DNA of 64,000 nucleotides from Paraburkholderia hospita (GTDB taxonomy: Bacteria > Pseudomonadota > Gammaproteobacteria > Burkholderiales > Burkholderiaceae): assembly GCF_002902965.1 (NCBI RefSeq), contig NZ_CP026109.1:248001-312000 (forward strand). Reading direction: 5' to 3'. The translations under genes and the position numbers were made by a program. Below, in pieces: positions 33,772 through 42,838 of the stretch (positions within the stretch are counted from its first letter, which is position 1; each line of letters begins with the position of its first letter). A model generated the notes under the pieces. It had not been told where the DNA came from and ran no database searches. It saw only the letters and a list, made by a program, of their open reading frames with translations.

Positions 33772-34023
33772 ATGACGCATACGCCTGTTGAGCAACGCGC
33801 GCCGGACGAAAAACCCGACGACGCTATTGACCAGACAATCGAAGACACCTTTCCTGCAAGCGATGCACCGGCGACGGGTGGAGCGACGCGGATCGAGGAT
33901 GAGGAAGACAGTGACCCGTCCGGCATCGATCCGGACGAGGACGTCCCCGAAGAAGACACTCCCGGTGAGCCGTCACCTGGCGATGTTCCACCCGACGAGG
34001 TTGCACCTCAAGGGAAGAAGTAA
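33772..34023 (+). CDS. Small acidic disordered protein
   Basis: 83 residues with GGAG upstream. Roughly 40 percent Asp, Glu and Pro, with the common motif DDAIDQTIEDTFPASDAP, seen in many uncharacterised stress-linked bacterial proteins. The rest is low-complexity and should be disordered. Function unknown. Confidence 0.65.
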   Translation: MTHTPVEQRAPDEKPDDAIDQTIEDTFPASDAPATGGATRIEDEEDSDPSGIDPDEDVPEEDTPGEPSPGDVPPDEVAPQGKK

Positions 34024-34124
34024 CGCAGTGCGCGGCCACACGAGATGCGGTCGCGCCAATCTCATCAAGCGCCGATTTTCTGGAATGCTGATCTTTCTTA
34101 CCTGTAGCATCTACACGAGACGTC

Positions 34125-35156
34125 ATGCCCACTTCTTTCAGGAAAGCCGGTTTATCTCGGGCTACGGCCGGAGCGGTCGCAGCCACGGCGGTCGCCGGTG
34201 CAGCCACCGCGCTGTGGGTTTTGCATCGGGCAAGGAAAGCCGAACGCGATAATCCCCCAATAGGCCGCTTTATCGAAGTGGACGGTATTCGACTCCACCT
34301 CATCGACAAAGGGAAAGGACCAGCCGTCGTGTTGCTGCACGGGAACACCGTCCAGTTACAGGATTTTGTCGGCTGCGGTTTGATTGACCGGTTAGCCGAA
34401 CATCACCGGGTGATCGCATTCGACCGCCCGGGATTCGGACACAGCGAGCGTCCGCGAGATCGCCTCTGGACCGCGCAAGCCCAAGCCGCGGTCATTCGGC
34501 GGGCACTCGTGCAAATCGATGTGAAGCAGCCTGTCGTGGTCGGGCATTCGTGGGGCACTTTGGTCGCACTCGGCCTGGCAACAGAATTTCCGACGGATGT
34601 GAGGGGCCTCGTGCTGATTTCAGGCTATTACTATCCGTCGGCCCGCATGGATGTGGCGCTGGCGACACCGGCGGCGCTTCCGCTATTAGGCGACGCGTTG
34701 CGCTACACGGTTTCGCCGCTAACCGGTCGCGTCATGCTACGGCGCAGCGTGGAGGCGATGTTCGCGCCCGCGCCGATGCCCGACAGGTTTTTCGATGTCG
34801 TGCCCCGTGAAATGTTGTTGCGTCCCGTGCAGATCCGGGCAGCGGCAGAGGACGCCGCGTTCATGATCCCGTCCGCAGCACATTTTTGCACTCACTACGC
34901 CACGCTAAAAATGCCAGTGAGTCTCTTCGCCGGCGACGGCGACAAGGTCGTCGCCCCCGAAGCGCAGTCCGTCCGGCTGCATCGGGATCTGCCACACAGC
35001 GACCTGACTGTGATGCCCGGAGCGGGGCATATGGTCCACTACGCGCTGGCTAATGAAATCAGCAACACGATTGATCGTATGAGCGTCGATCCGGATACGA
35101 AAAAGATCGAATCTCACATGTCCGTAGACGACGTTCCCCTGACGGTTGCTGATTGA
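34125..35156 (+). CDS. Alpha/beta hydrolase
   Basis: 343 residues. An N-terminal helix (TAGAVAATAVAGAATALWVL) may anchor it to the membrane. The hydrolase fold follows: VVLLHGNTVQ oxyanion loop, nucleophile in GHSWG, Asp in FAGDGDKV, and His in PGAGHMVHY. The catalytic triad is complete. Substrate unknown; haloalkane-dehalogenase-like and esterase families share the pattern. It lies in a stress and storage gene block. Confidence 0.85.
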   Translation: MPTSFRKAGLSRATAGAVAATAVAGAATALWVLHRARKAERDNPPIGRFIEVDGIRLHLIDKGKGPAVVLLHGNTVQLQDFVGCGLIDRLAEHHRVIAFDRPGFGHSERPRDRLWTAQAQAAVIRRALVQIDVKQPVVVGHSWGTLVALGLATEFPTDVRGLVLISGYYYPSARMDVALATPAALPLLGDALRYTVSPLTGRVMLRRSVEAMFAPAPMPDRFFDVVPREMLLRPVQIRAAAEDAAFMIPSAAHFCTHYATLKMPVSLFAGDGDKVVAPEAQSVRLHRDLPHSDLTVMPGAGHMVHYALANEISNTIDRMSVDPDTKKIESHMSVDDVPLTVAD

Positions 35157-35251
35157 GCAGTTCTGTCTCGCTGCCTGGATTCATGCTGGATCACTCGCAT
35201 CACGCTGCACTCATCCCGGGTGCAGTTCCGAAATTCAATCAAGGAACAGTC

Positions 35252-35746
35252 ATGCCTACGAAGACCCTCAAGGATTTGTTTATCCACTCGCTATCGGATA
35301 TCTATAGCGCCGAAAAACAGATGACGAAGTCTCTGCCCAAGATGGCACGCGCGTCGAACAACCCGGATCTCAGAGCCGCATTCGAGAAACACCTGGAAGA
35401 GACTCAGGGGCAGGTTCAACGGATCGACCAGATTGTCGAGACGAGTGGAATCAAGCTCAAGCGCGTCAAGTGCGTCGCAATGGAAGGTCTTGTCGAGGAA
35501 GGGCAGGAGGAAATCGACGAGATCGAGAAGGGCCCTGTCCTCGATACGGCGCTTATCGCCGCCGCTCAAAAGGCCGAGCACTATGAAATCGCCTCCTACG
35601 GTTCGCTGATCGCAATGGCCAAACAGCTGGGAGAAGCAGAGACGGTGAAACTACTGGCTGAAACGTTGAAGGAAGAGAAGGCGACGGACGAGGCGCTTTC
35701 GTTGCTGGCAGAAGAGAAGTTGGCAGCAGAAGCAATGGGCAAGTAA
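35252..35746 (+). CDS. YciE/YciF-family protein (DUF892)
   Basis: 164 residues from the ATG at 35252 with AAGGA upstream; the longer upstream frame is unlikely. The family opening TLKDLFIHSLSDIYSAEKQM and the helical body with QKAEHYEIASYGSL fit DUF892, a ferritin-like four-helix protein. The Glu/His pattern (E...EHYE) suggests a di-iron site. Family members are induced by general stress. It precedes the second phasin by about 70 bases. Confidence 0.85.
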   Translation: MPTKTLKDLFIHSLSDIYSAEKQMTKSLPKMARASNNPDLRAAFEKHLEETQGQVQRIDQIVETSGIKLKRVKCVAMEGLVEEGQEEIDEIEKGPVLDTALIAAAQKAEHYEIASYGSLIAMAKQLGEAETVKLLAETLKEEKATDEALSLLAEEKLAAEAMGK

Positions 35747-35814
35747 CGGGTCGATGCGGTTAGCCCTACCTCTAACAGGTATCGAACGACGCTTATCCCA
35801 ACACGGAGTATCAA

Positions 35815-36387
35815 ATGTTCTTTTATTCGCCACAGCAGATTGCGGATCTTCATAAAGCCAATTACCAGTCATTCGTCAATCTGACTGGAAAATACATGAA
35901 CGGACTTCAGGAACTCGCGGAACTGAATGTTCAAACGATCAGGACAATCATTGAGGAGAGCAATAATTTCCCGAAGGACGACGTCACCGAAAACGTCGAC
36001 AATCTTCCGGAATGGCAATCCAGCATGCTGACCCAGCTTCCCGGAAAGGCGGCTTCCTATAATCGCCATTTACACACGATCATTCTGTCGACGGGTGCCG
36101 AAGTCGCGCGAGAGGTCCGACGCCAGTACGAAAGTCGTGGTGGCCAGGTCAACGCGATGTTCATCGAGGCGATAGAAAAAGCGAACGCGGCGTCGACAAG
36201 AACGGCTGAAACGCTGGAGAACACTATTGCAAAGGCAGCGCAGGACGCGCTCAGCACCACGGTTAAAGACGCAGTGGAAAGCGCTTCATCGGATGGCGTT
36301 TCGCAAACAGCGAAGGCGACGGGCGACTTCAAGGCCGGGGGCGAAGCGATGCTGCCCCAGCCCAATAAATCCGGCAACAAGCGCTAA
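35815..36387 (+). CDS. Phasin, second copy
   Basis: 190 residues with CGGAG upstream. Phasin features: SPQQIADLHKANYQSFVNL, GLQELAELNVQTIRTII, AASYNRHLHTIILSTGAEV, and an alanine- and threonine-rich helical end. It is clearly diverged from the phasin at 23579, notably in the DDVTENVDNLPEW insert. It should bind polyhydroxyalkanoate granules. A terminator follows, then an esterase gene of the depolymerase family. Confidence 0.88.
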   Translation: MFFYSPQQIADLHKANYQSFVNLTGKYMNGLQELAELNVQTIRTIIEESNNFPKDDVTENVDNLPEWQSSMLTQLPGKAASYNRHLHTIILSTGAEVAREVRRQYESRGGQVNAMFIEAIEKANAASTRTAETLENTIAKAAQDALSTTVKDAVESASSDGVSQTAKATGDFKAGGEAMLPQPNKSGNKR

Positions 36388-36429
36388 GCGACAGATCTTT
36401 CCCGTGCAGGATCTGGATGCAAGCAAACA

Positions 36430-36455
36430 AGACCCGCTGAAGGCGGGTCTATTTT
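36430..36455 (+). terminator. Intrinsic terminator after the phasin
   Basis: An 8-bp perfect stem (AGACCCGC with GCGGGTCT), a 5-base loop and an ATTTT tail. Confidence 0.75.
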
Positions 36456-36495
36456 GCAAGCATGCGATGCGCGACCGTTAACCGACAAGAGCATC

Positions 36496-37599
36496 ATGAA
36501 TAATTCCAACCCGTTTCTATTCGCACAGGACCTGACGTTCGCGCTTTTTATACGAGGACCTGTGGAAGCGACTACAAGTTTTTTTTGCGGAATCATCCCA
36601 GAGTACGCTTCGGCCGATCCGGAGCCGTCTCACTGTGATGAGCAATGCGCAGATTCGCCGACGAGGCCATCGCTACCGAGAGCGCCGGCTGAGTCCGTCT
36701 GGCTGCATAAGACGTTTCGGGGAAAGGCGGGAGCGCGAAACTACAAAGTTTATGTTCCGACTTCGTACGGTCGCGAACCACTCCCGATGATCGTCATGCT
36801 CCATGGGGCCAACCAGGATCCTGACGATTTCGCCACCGGGACAAGGATGAATATTCTGGCCGAGGAGGCGCGATACATCGTCGTTTATCCGGAACAACCG
36901 CAAAGCGCCAATGCCGCGAGATGCTGGAACTGGTTTCGTCCAGGCGACCAGGTTCGCGAGTCGGGCGAAGCGGCGCTCATTGCCGAGCTCACTCGCGAGG
37001 TGATGTCCACGTATAACGCGGATTCCACCCGCATCTACGTGGCCGGCATGTCGGCTGGGGGCGCAATGGCAGTCAATCTTGCCGTCACTCATGCCGATCT
37101 TTACGCGGCCGCCGGGATTCACTCCGGGATACCCTACGGAACTGCAGATGACGCATTGTCCGCCATGTCCGTGATGAATTACGGGTCGACCGATTTTCAA
37201 TTTGAACTGTTGCAGAAAAAGTCGGGGCAACGCGCCTACACACCTCTGATCGCTTTTCACGGCGATCAGGACAATGTCGTGCATCCCCGCAATTGTGACG
37301 AGCTAATGCGCATGAACCGCATCTTCGCACTCTCGCAAGAAAGCACGCCGTCTCAAGTCACGACATTTGCGCCAGAGGCGGACGGGATCTATGGGCATAT
37401 GCGTTGTCTTTCATGCGACGACACGGGCGAGGTGATCGGAGAGCAATGGATTATTCATGGTCTCGACCATGCGTGGTCCGGCGGCGACAGCGCGGGAAGC
37501 TACACCGACTGTAATGGACCGGATGCATCTCGCGAAATGCTTCGCTTCTTCGATTCGGTCAAGCTAAATACCGGCGAGGACCGGGAGGTCTCGGCCTGA
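36496..37599 (+). CDS. PHB-depolymerase-family esterase (LpqC-like)
   Basis: 367 residues. After a ~65-residue N-terminal part the esterase begins: YKVYVPTSYG, PMIVMLHGANQDPDDFATG, CWNWF, the nucleophile in AGMSAGGAM, Asp in FHGDQDNVV, and His in GLDHAWSGG. This is the PHB depolymerase/LpqC esterase family. The N-terminus has no clear signal peptide, so it may act on granules inside the cell, which suits the nearby phasins. The natural substrate (polymer, oligomer or xylan ester) is not settled by sequence. Confidence 0.85.
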   Translation: MNNSNPFLFAQDLTFALFIRGPVEATTSFFCGIIPEYASADPEPSHCDEQCADSPTRPSLPRAPAESVWLHKTFRGKAGARNYKVYVPTSYGREPLPMIVMLHGANQDPDDFATGTRMNILAEEARYIVVYPEQPQSANAARCWNWFRPGDQVRESGEAALIAELTREVMSTYNADSTRIYVAGMSAGGAMAVNLAVTHADLYAAAGIHSGIPYGTADDALSAMSVMNYGSTDFQFELLQKKSGQRAYTPLIAFHGDQDNVVHPRNCDELMRMNRIFALSQESTPSQVTTFAPEADGIYGHMRCLSCDDTGEVIGEQWIIHGLDHAWSGGDSAGSYTDCNGPDASREMLRFFDSVKLNTGEDREVSA

Positions 37600-37838
37600 T
37601 CGAACGGTGGGCGTTGTTTCCACTTCTCAACGTATTTTGACCAAGCCTGGTTGCTCGCTACTACTTCCTGCCACTTGGACGCGGCACAACGATTGCGGTT
37701 GATAGTCGTATTGCAGGAACTCGCAGTCAAACACGAATGAGACATCCGAGGCAGCGCGCACCGAGATCGACTGCGTTGTCGTAGCGGCCATAAGATCCGG
37801 ACTACGTCGTCCATGACCGCGAGGCCGGGGTAAATAAT

Positions 37839-38218
37839 ATGCAGACCGAAACTGTGGCAAATCTCCTTCTGGTCGACGATGATGCAGAAAACCTGGCGTC
37901 GCTGCAACTGGCGCTCGAAAGCGTCGGTCATCACGTAAGCATTGCTGGTGACGCATCGCGGGCGATGGAAATGCTGATGCGCGAACCGATTGAGCTCGTT
38001 GTGACAGACTATGAAATGCCCGGCATGGACGGTGCTGAATTCTGTCGTCAGGTGCGCGCGCAACCCGCGCATCGTGATCTGCCCATCGTGATGCTGTCCG
38101 CAGGTCCCGAACCCGTGTGCGTCCTGCGTTGCTGGACGCTTTTTTTCGCAAGCCTGCACCTTTCGAGCGTCTCACGGCCGCCATCGGGGCCCAGATTGCC
38201 GGGCGCACTACCCTGTAA
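37839..38218 (+). pseudogene. Frameshifted response regulator
   Basis: A receiver domain from the ATG at 37839: LLLVDDDAENLASLQLAL, TDYEMPGMDG with the phospho-Asp, and LPIVMLSAGPEP. The frame then drifts. The +1 frame from about 38115 restores a normal end: ALLDAFFRKPAPFERLTAAI, ending at 38218. A one-base slip near 38114 separates the two. The restored protein would be a standalone receiver of about 125 residues. Confidence 0.75.
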
Positions 38219-38496
38219 CACGGGCCAGACGATCCGATGACGTACGGAAGCCTGAAAGTAGGGGGCCGGCGCCAGTTCATTGATGAGCGACAGATGTAGA
38301 CGGCTGAGGAGGCGGAATGAAGAATTGGATGCTGGCGTATCAGGTTGTAGTCTGGCTGAGCGCTGCCTTGTTTTCAATAGCGGGTTGCCTTTGAATCGTG
38401 ACGCACGTGCCGCGGTAATCATGAGAGTTCATCGCTCCTGTCCCGACGCGCGCGCCACGCGCGGATGTCTCTACTTTCCAGAATCGTGGTGAATCC

Positions 38497-39714
38497 ATGC
38501 GCAAGCCTCTGAAACCGAAAGTGCCACGCCATGCGCGCCGGCAGGACGTATTGACGGCCAAACGCAATGTGAAGATGGCCAGTTCTACGCACGCCTACCT
38601 GCGTGGCAACACGGTCAAATTCTATGACTGGTTGAAGGAAGCGGAAATTCGGGGGTTGCCTGAAGGGCCTGCCATCTGGATCTGTGGCGACTGCCACACA
38701 GGCAATCTTGGCCCGATAGCAAATTCTCAGGGAAAAATCGAAGTTCAGATTCGCGATCTCGATCAAACCGTCATCGGTAACCCCGTGCATGATCTTGTTC
38801 GCCTCGGATTGTCTTTAGCGACCGCCGCGCGCGGATCGGCACTTCCGGGCGTTACCACCATCAACATGATCGAAGCGCTCTTCGAGGGGTACTTGCAACC
38901 GTTCTCGAAAGAGACGACTTCGCGGGAGCCTGGCGAGAGACCAGAGGTGGTGCGTGTGGTGATGCGTGAGGCCGTGCGACGCACGTGGAAGCATCTTGCG
39001 CGCGAGAGACTGGACGATGTCCAGCCAACTATACCGTTCGGCAAGCGTTTCTGGCCAGTCAGTCAGAAAGAGCGAACCGAAATCGAATCGCTTTTTCAGA
39101 TCCATACCCTGGCAGAACTCGCTACGGGTTTGCGCGGGCGTCCAGACACGGGCGATGTGACGGTGCTCGATGCGGCTTACTGGGTCAAGGGTTGCAGTTC
39201 GCTCGGACGACTCCGCTACGCGGTTCTTCTCGATGTGGATGGTGGCGCGATAGAGGGTGATGACCTGTGCCTGATAGATATCAAGGAAGGTGTGCAGGCA
39301 GTGGCTCCGCGTTACGCGGACGCGGTGATGCCCAGAGACAATGCGGAGCGCGTCGTTGAGGGCGCCCGCCACCTGTCGCCTCATCTCGGGGAACGTATGC
39401 GTTCGGCGACTCTCCAGGATCGACCGGTTGTGCTGCGGGAGCTATTGCCGCAGGATCTGAAGCTCGAAATCGAGCAGCTTGGACAGAAAGAAGCCATGGA
39501 GGTTGCGCGATACTTTGCCCTCGTGGTGGGCCACGCACATGCACGGCAAATGAACCGCGCTGATCGAAAGCGCTGGAGCTCCGAGTTGCGACGTACAAAA
39601 TCCAAATCAATCGAAGCGCCCACGTGGCTGTGGAAAAGCGTTGTCGAACTGGTGGGCAGCCACGAGGTCGGCTACCTCGAACATTGTCGACGCTACGCGC
39701 TGGATGCTAACTGA
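38497..39714 (+). CDS. DUF2252-family protein
   Basis: 405 residues. The family motif ICGDCHTGNLGPIA and IRDLDQTVIGNPVHDLVRL lies at ~60-110; it resembles the catalytic loop and DxD of aminoglycoside-phosphotransferase-like kinases. Further on are DAAYWVKGCSSLGRLRYAVL and VRELLPQDLKLE-type segments (seen as VVLRELLPQDLKLE). DUF2252 function is unknown. Length is typical and no lesion is seen. Confidence 0.85.
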   Translation: MRKPLKPKVPRHARRQDVLTAKRNVKMASSTHAYLRGNTVKFYDWLKEAEIRGLPEGPAIWICGDCHTGNLGPIANSQGKIEVQIRDLDQTVIGNPVHDLVRLGLSLATAARGSALPGVTTINMIEALFEGYLQPFSKETTSREPGERPEVVRVVMREAVRRTWKHLARERLDDVQPTIPFGKRFWPVSQKERTEIESLFQIHTLAELATGLRGRPDTGDVTVLDAAYWVKGCSSLGRLRYAVLLDVDGGAIEGDDLCLIDIKEGVQAVAPRYADAVMPRDNAERVVEGARHLSPHLGERMRSATLQDRPVVLRELLPQDLKLEIEQLGQKEAMEVARYFALVVGHAHARQMNRADRKRWSSELRRTKSKSIEAPTWLWKSVVELVGSHEVGYLEHCRRYALDAN

Positions 39715-39908
39715 TTTGACGCAGACCGGAGTGCGTACTGTGCAGAAGTCTGACTGGATAAGTCGTATGACACATACGGATCGCATGAGGGCATGTCGGA
39801 TCGCTGTTTTTCCGCCACTGCCCTCCCGGGAACAACGGTTGCGCTGCGAACATCGACGGCGCTCTTTCGCGAAAAGTGTGTTCTGGTCAGGGCCATCCTC
39901 TGTCCGCC

Positions 39909-40097
39909 TTATCCTCTTCGGCTGAAAACTTTCGGGAGAGCGAGCAGAATAACCGCGCCGATCAGCGCCGTAATAAGCGAGGCGACGGTGCCGCTTCCAA
40001 GATGCAGGCCGAGAGCGCCGCCGAGCCATCTCCCTATTAAGGCTCCGACAATTCTGACGATGACATCGAGGGCGATGCCAAAGCCGCCGCCGTCCAC
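39909..40097 (-). pseudogene. GlsB/YeaQ-like membrane protein, 5' truncated
   Basis: 62 residues beginning at a GTG. GFGIALDVIVRIVGALIGRWLGGALGL and LITALIGAVILLALPKV (quoted in parts: VRIVGALIGRWLGGALGL) are helices two and three of the three-helix GlsB/YeaQ/YmgE family. The first helix should precede RIVDGGGFG, but an in-frame stop lies upstream. It is probably a truncated gene, unless the short form is used. Confidence 0.65.
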
Positions 40098-40149
40098 GAT
40101 ACGACCTGGTACAGCGGCAGCAATGCCTCATCTACAAATTGAAGCCGCG

Positions 40150-40431
40150 TTACCGGGCGATCAGCATACCGATGACGACTCCGCCGATGAGCGCCATTGC
40201 GACGGATTTCCACGGGCTCTCATGAACAAAATCGTCGGTCGTTTCGGAAACAACGCGGTACTTCGTTTGGACGAGATCCTGCGCACTCGCAATTTTGTCC
40301 TTCACATCTGATATCGCCTTGGAAACGTTTCCTCGCTCTGTGTCGCTACCGTCCGACTTCACCGCAGCGTTGCTGTTCTGTTGAAACGAACCGGCGGAGC
40401 CGGGGGACGTAGATTGATATGACTCGGCCAT
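40150..40431 (-). CDS. DUF883 (ElaB/YqjD-like) ribosome-linked membrane protein
   Basis: 93 residues from an ATG at 40431 preceded by GGGAGG. A polar Ser/Gln-rich start, a helical middle (SKAISDVKDKIASAQDLVQT), and the family-typical C-terminal anchor VHESPWKSVAMALIGGVVIG. Relatives YqjD and ElaB tether ribosomes to the membrane in stationary phase. It lies upstream of the truncated GlsB gene in the same direction. Confidence 0.85.
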   Translation of the reverse strand: MAESYQSTSPGSAGSFQQNSNAAVKSDGSDTERGNVSKAISDVKDKIASAQDLVQTKYRVVSETTDDFVHESPWKSVAMALIGGVVIGMLIAR

Positions 40432-41049
40432 TTGAACCTCCCACTTCCGTTTGATTGGTTCCTTGAACGAGCAAGTGACATGCCTCGCGAACGTCCCGAA
40501 CAGGCGCAGGGGAAACGCGCAGGCGGATTCGCTCACGCCCGGCCCGGACACCTGCGAGTTGCGCTAGCATGGCTCGGACTTCTCCGTTTCCACGAAGCGA
40601 ATCTCGTGTCGCTAACACGAACGAACGCCTATGGCACGATCTTCATTCGAACTCACATAAGGACATTGTCTCGACAACAATCCCGGACGCGATCGTCACA
40701 CGGACGGTTCTGCGGGGCGCGAAGGCAACCGCGGATCTTTATATCGGTCCACAACCACGTGGCGTTCATCGCATGGAAAGACAACGCCAGGCTTCTGACG
40801 TTGAACCGTTGAATCTGCTCGGGGACAGTTCGTCCTGATGTCGGCGATAAGCGGACGCACTCGGTTTCGCATCGCCCTAAACGCCACATATGGTCGGCGC
40901 ACACTCTAATTGGTCTGCGACTGAGGCGTGCATGCCAGCCGTGCGGAAACAAGGTGCGACGCACGAACCTGGCTGTCGCGTCCGACGAGCGACTGTCGAT
41001 CTGCCGACTTGTCAGTAGACAGCGAACCATCGCGCCGCCGATAGTGATA
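40432..41049. other. Gene-poor stretch
   Basis: About 600 bases with no supportable gene. Its right end blends into the decayed transposase described next. Confidence 0.45.
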
Positions 41050-41316
41050 ACCCTTAAGGCGGATAGAGGAGTACTCTCGCATCGTGCTTGACCAACCCGC
41101 GCGACCTGAGCGTGCGGCACGACCTGCTGCAGGAACCGGAAATCCCAGAGCGAGGTGAACTGATAGGGACCCGTGGCCAGCCGGTGAAGATCCGAGCGCC
41201 GCGAAAATGCTGGCGAGTTCGCGTCTGGAAAACGTGAAGAACGTATTGAGTCGGAATTCGCTGCGTTCGCGCGGCGCCTGTCGGATCCCGAGATAAGCCA
41301 TTCGCCAGTGGTCCAT
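41050..41316 (-). mobile_element. Tn3-family (IS1071-like) transposase N-terminal remnant
   Basis: From 41316 the minus strand opens with MDHWRMAYLGIRQAPRERS and FRLNTFFTFSRREL, which from memory parallels the start of the IS1071 transposase (a LGMRGLPRDISDFE... FFTF pattern). After ~42 residues the frame breaks; the next frame reads LATGPYQFTSLWDFRFLQQV. No terminal repeat was found. The rest of the large transposase is absent. Confidence 0.5.
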
Positions 41317-41543
41317 TTCGAGTGCTCCGCACCGACGACGGGAGCGAGTTAGCGTACCGAGTCAAATCAGTCGCGCTGCAGTAGAAATCGGGATAGCTGT
41401 CCCAGAGAAACGACTAAGGATGACGTCGGACACGGCACTGAGCGATTCGCAGTTCATGCACGAGCTCGCGCACCGAGCGAGCCGCGGAACATCAGCCGCG
41501 AGACAGAGCGCTGGCGGAAATGTTGAAGTTTCAGGGTCGTCCT

Positions 41544-42674
41544 TCAGACAGGCGGACATGAACGAGGGAGCCCAACTGTAAATACGGTTTCGGCTTCGTC
41601 GGAGCGAACCTGAATCTCACCGCCGTGAGCACGCGCGATCTCGCGCGCAATGTAGAGTCCGAGACCAAGGCCGTCCTGTGAACCGGCCTGCGTTTGTGCC
41701 CCGGGACCCCGCTCAAGAGGTTCGAATATGCGGTAAAGAGCGGACGGTGGTATCGCCGGTCCCCGGTTCTTCACCTCAATCAATATCTCCCTGTCCCCTC
41801 CGGTGATAACCACCTGCACGGGGGCCGTCGGCTCCCCATATTTGATCGCATTGCCCACCAGGTTGCCAAGCATCTGCTGGATGCGACGGCCGTCCCAAAG
41901 CGCCCCGGTGTCCCCTGTCACATGAAGTTCCACCGCACGTGTTTCGTGCGCCGCCCTTAGCTGGTCCAGTTCGTCGTCGACCACGGCTGCAACATCGACA
42001 GGCGCTGGCGCCACCCGGATGCCGAGTCCGAGCTTTGTGCGGCTGAAATCCACCATGTCGTCGAGCAGCGCCTGCATTCGCGCGCCGCTCCTGATCAACC
42101 GGGCCGCAGCGGCGGAGACGTCCTCGCCATTGTTTAATTTCCCAAGATGCTGGGCGGTCATATGGATGGTCTGCAGGGGGCTGCGCATATCATGCCCGAG
42201 CATCCCGAGTAAGAGGTTGCGCGACCGCTCGACCTGGCTGCTGAAAAAGCTTACCGACTCCGTGAGCGCCTGATCAATCGCTTCGTTAAAGCGGATGATG
42301 TCGTCCAGCTCATGCGGCGCCACACCGCCATGATCCAGCCACAGCCGCAGCACGGCGGCGCGCAACGCGCGGTATTCGGCGCACAGCTGGTTGATATCGA
42401 AGCCGCGGCGGGCGCGCAGCACGGCATGGGTCTGGGCGGCCGTTTCCGGGGCGCCCTCCGGTACAGCGGCAAGACCTCTCGATTTGTCGAACTGCTCCTG
42501 TCTCGTCTGCGGCGCAGAGAGGTCCTTTGCGATCGCCTCGAGGATTTGCCGGGCATGGTCGCGCAGTTCGAAGGCCGACATGCCCTCTGCTATGGGCAGC
42601 AACGTGGAGGCAAAGCTTTCCCATTCCGCGAGAATCGCTTCCATTTCGGTCGAGATGAATTGCGCCAGTCTCAT
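41544..42674 (-). CDS. Sensor histidine kinase with RsbRD-type sensor
   Basis: 376 residues, soluble. Residues ~1-150 resemble the RsbRD N-terminal sensor (AEWESFASTLLPIAEGMSAFELRDHA quoted in parts: FASTLLPIAEGMS). The phosphoacceptor is in LLGMLGHDMRSPLQTIH. The ATPase domain shows NLVGNAIKYG, EVKNRGPAIP and GLGLGLYIAREIARAHGG. It is divergent from the hybrid kinase at 42839, about 160 bases away, so they share a promoter region. No membrane segment, so it senses a cytosolic signal. No response-regulator partner is adjacent except the hybrid kinase receivers. Confidence 0.88.
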   Translation of the reverse strand: MRLAQFISTEMEAILAEWESFASTLLPIAEGMSAFELRDHARQILEAIAKDLSAPQTRQEQFDKSRGLAAVPEGAPETAAQTHAVLRARRGFDINQLCAEYRALRAAVLRLWLDHGGVAPHELDDIIRFNEAIDQALTESVSFFSSQVERSRNLLLGMLGHDMRSPLQTIHMTAQHLGKLNNGEDVSAAAARLIRSGARMQALLDDMVDFSRTKLGLGIRVAPAPVDVAAVVDDELDQLRAAHETRAVELHVTGDTGALWDGRRIQQMLGNLVGNAIKYGEPTAPVQVVITGGDREILIEVKNRGPAIPPSALYRIFEPLERGPGAQTQAGSQDGLGLGLYIAREIARAHGGEIQVRSDEAETVFTVGLPRSCPPV

Positions 42675-42838
42675 GGCTTTTCCGAAGTTGAAATACTGGT
42701 GGGGGCAGCGATTCCGCCCGAGTCATCCTACCCGATCAGAGGTAGGACCCGCAGATGCGTGCACTGGCCGATGCATCATTCGGGCCCAACAATTGCTGCG
42801 GCGTTTGGATTGTTTTCTCCCGTAGCAAGCGTGATCAA

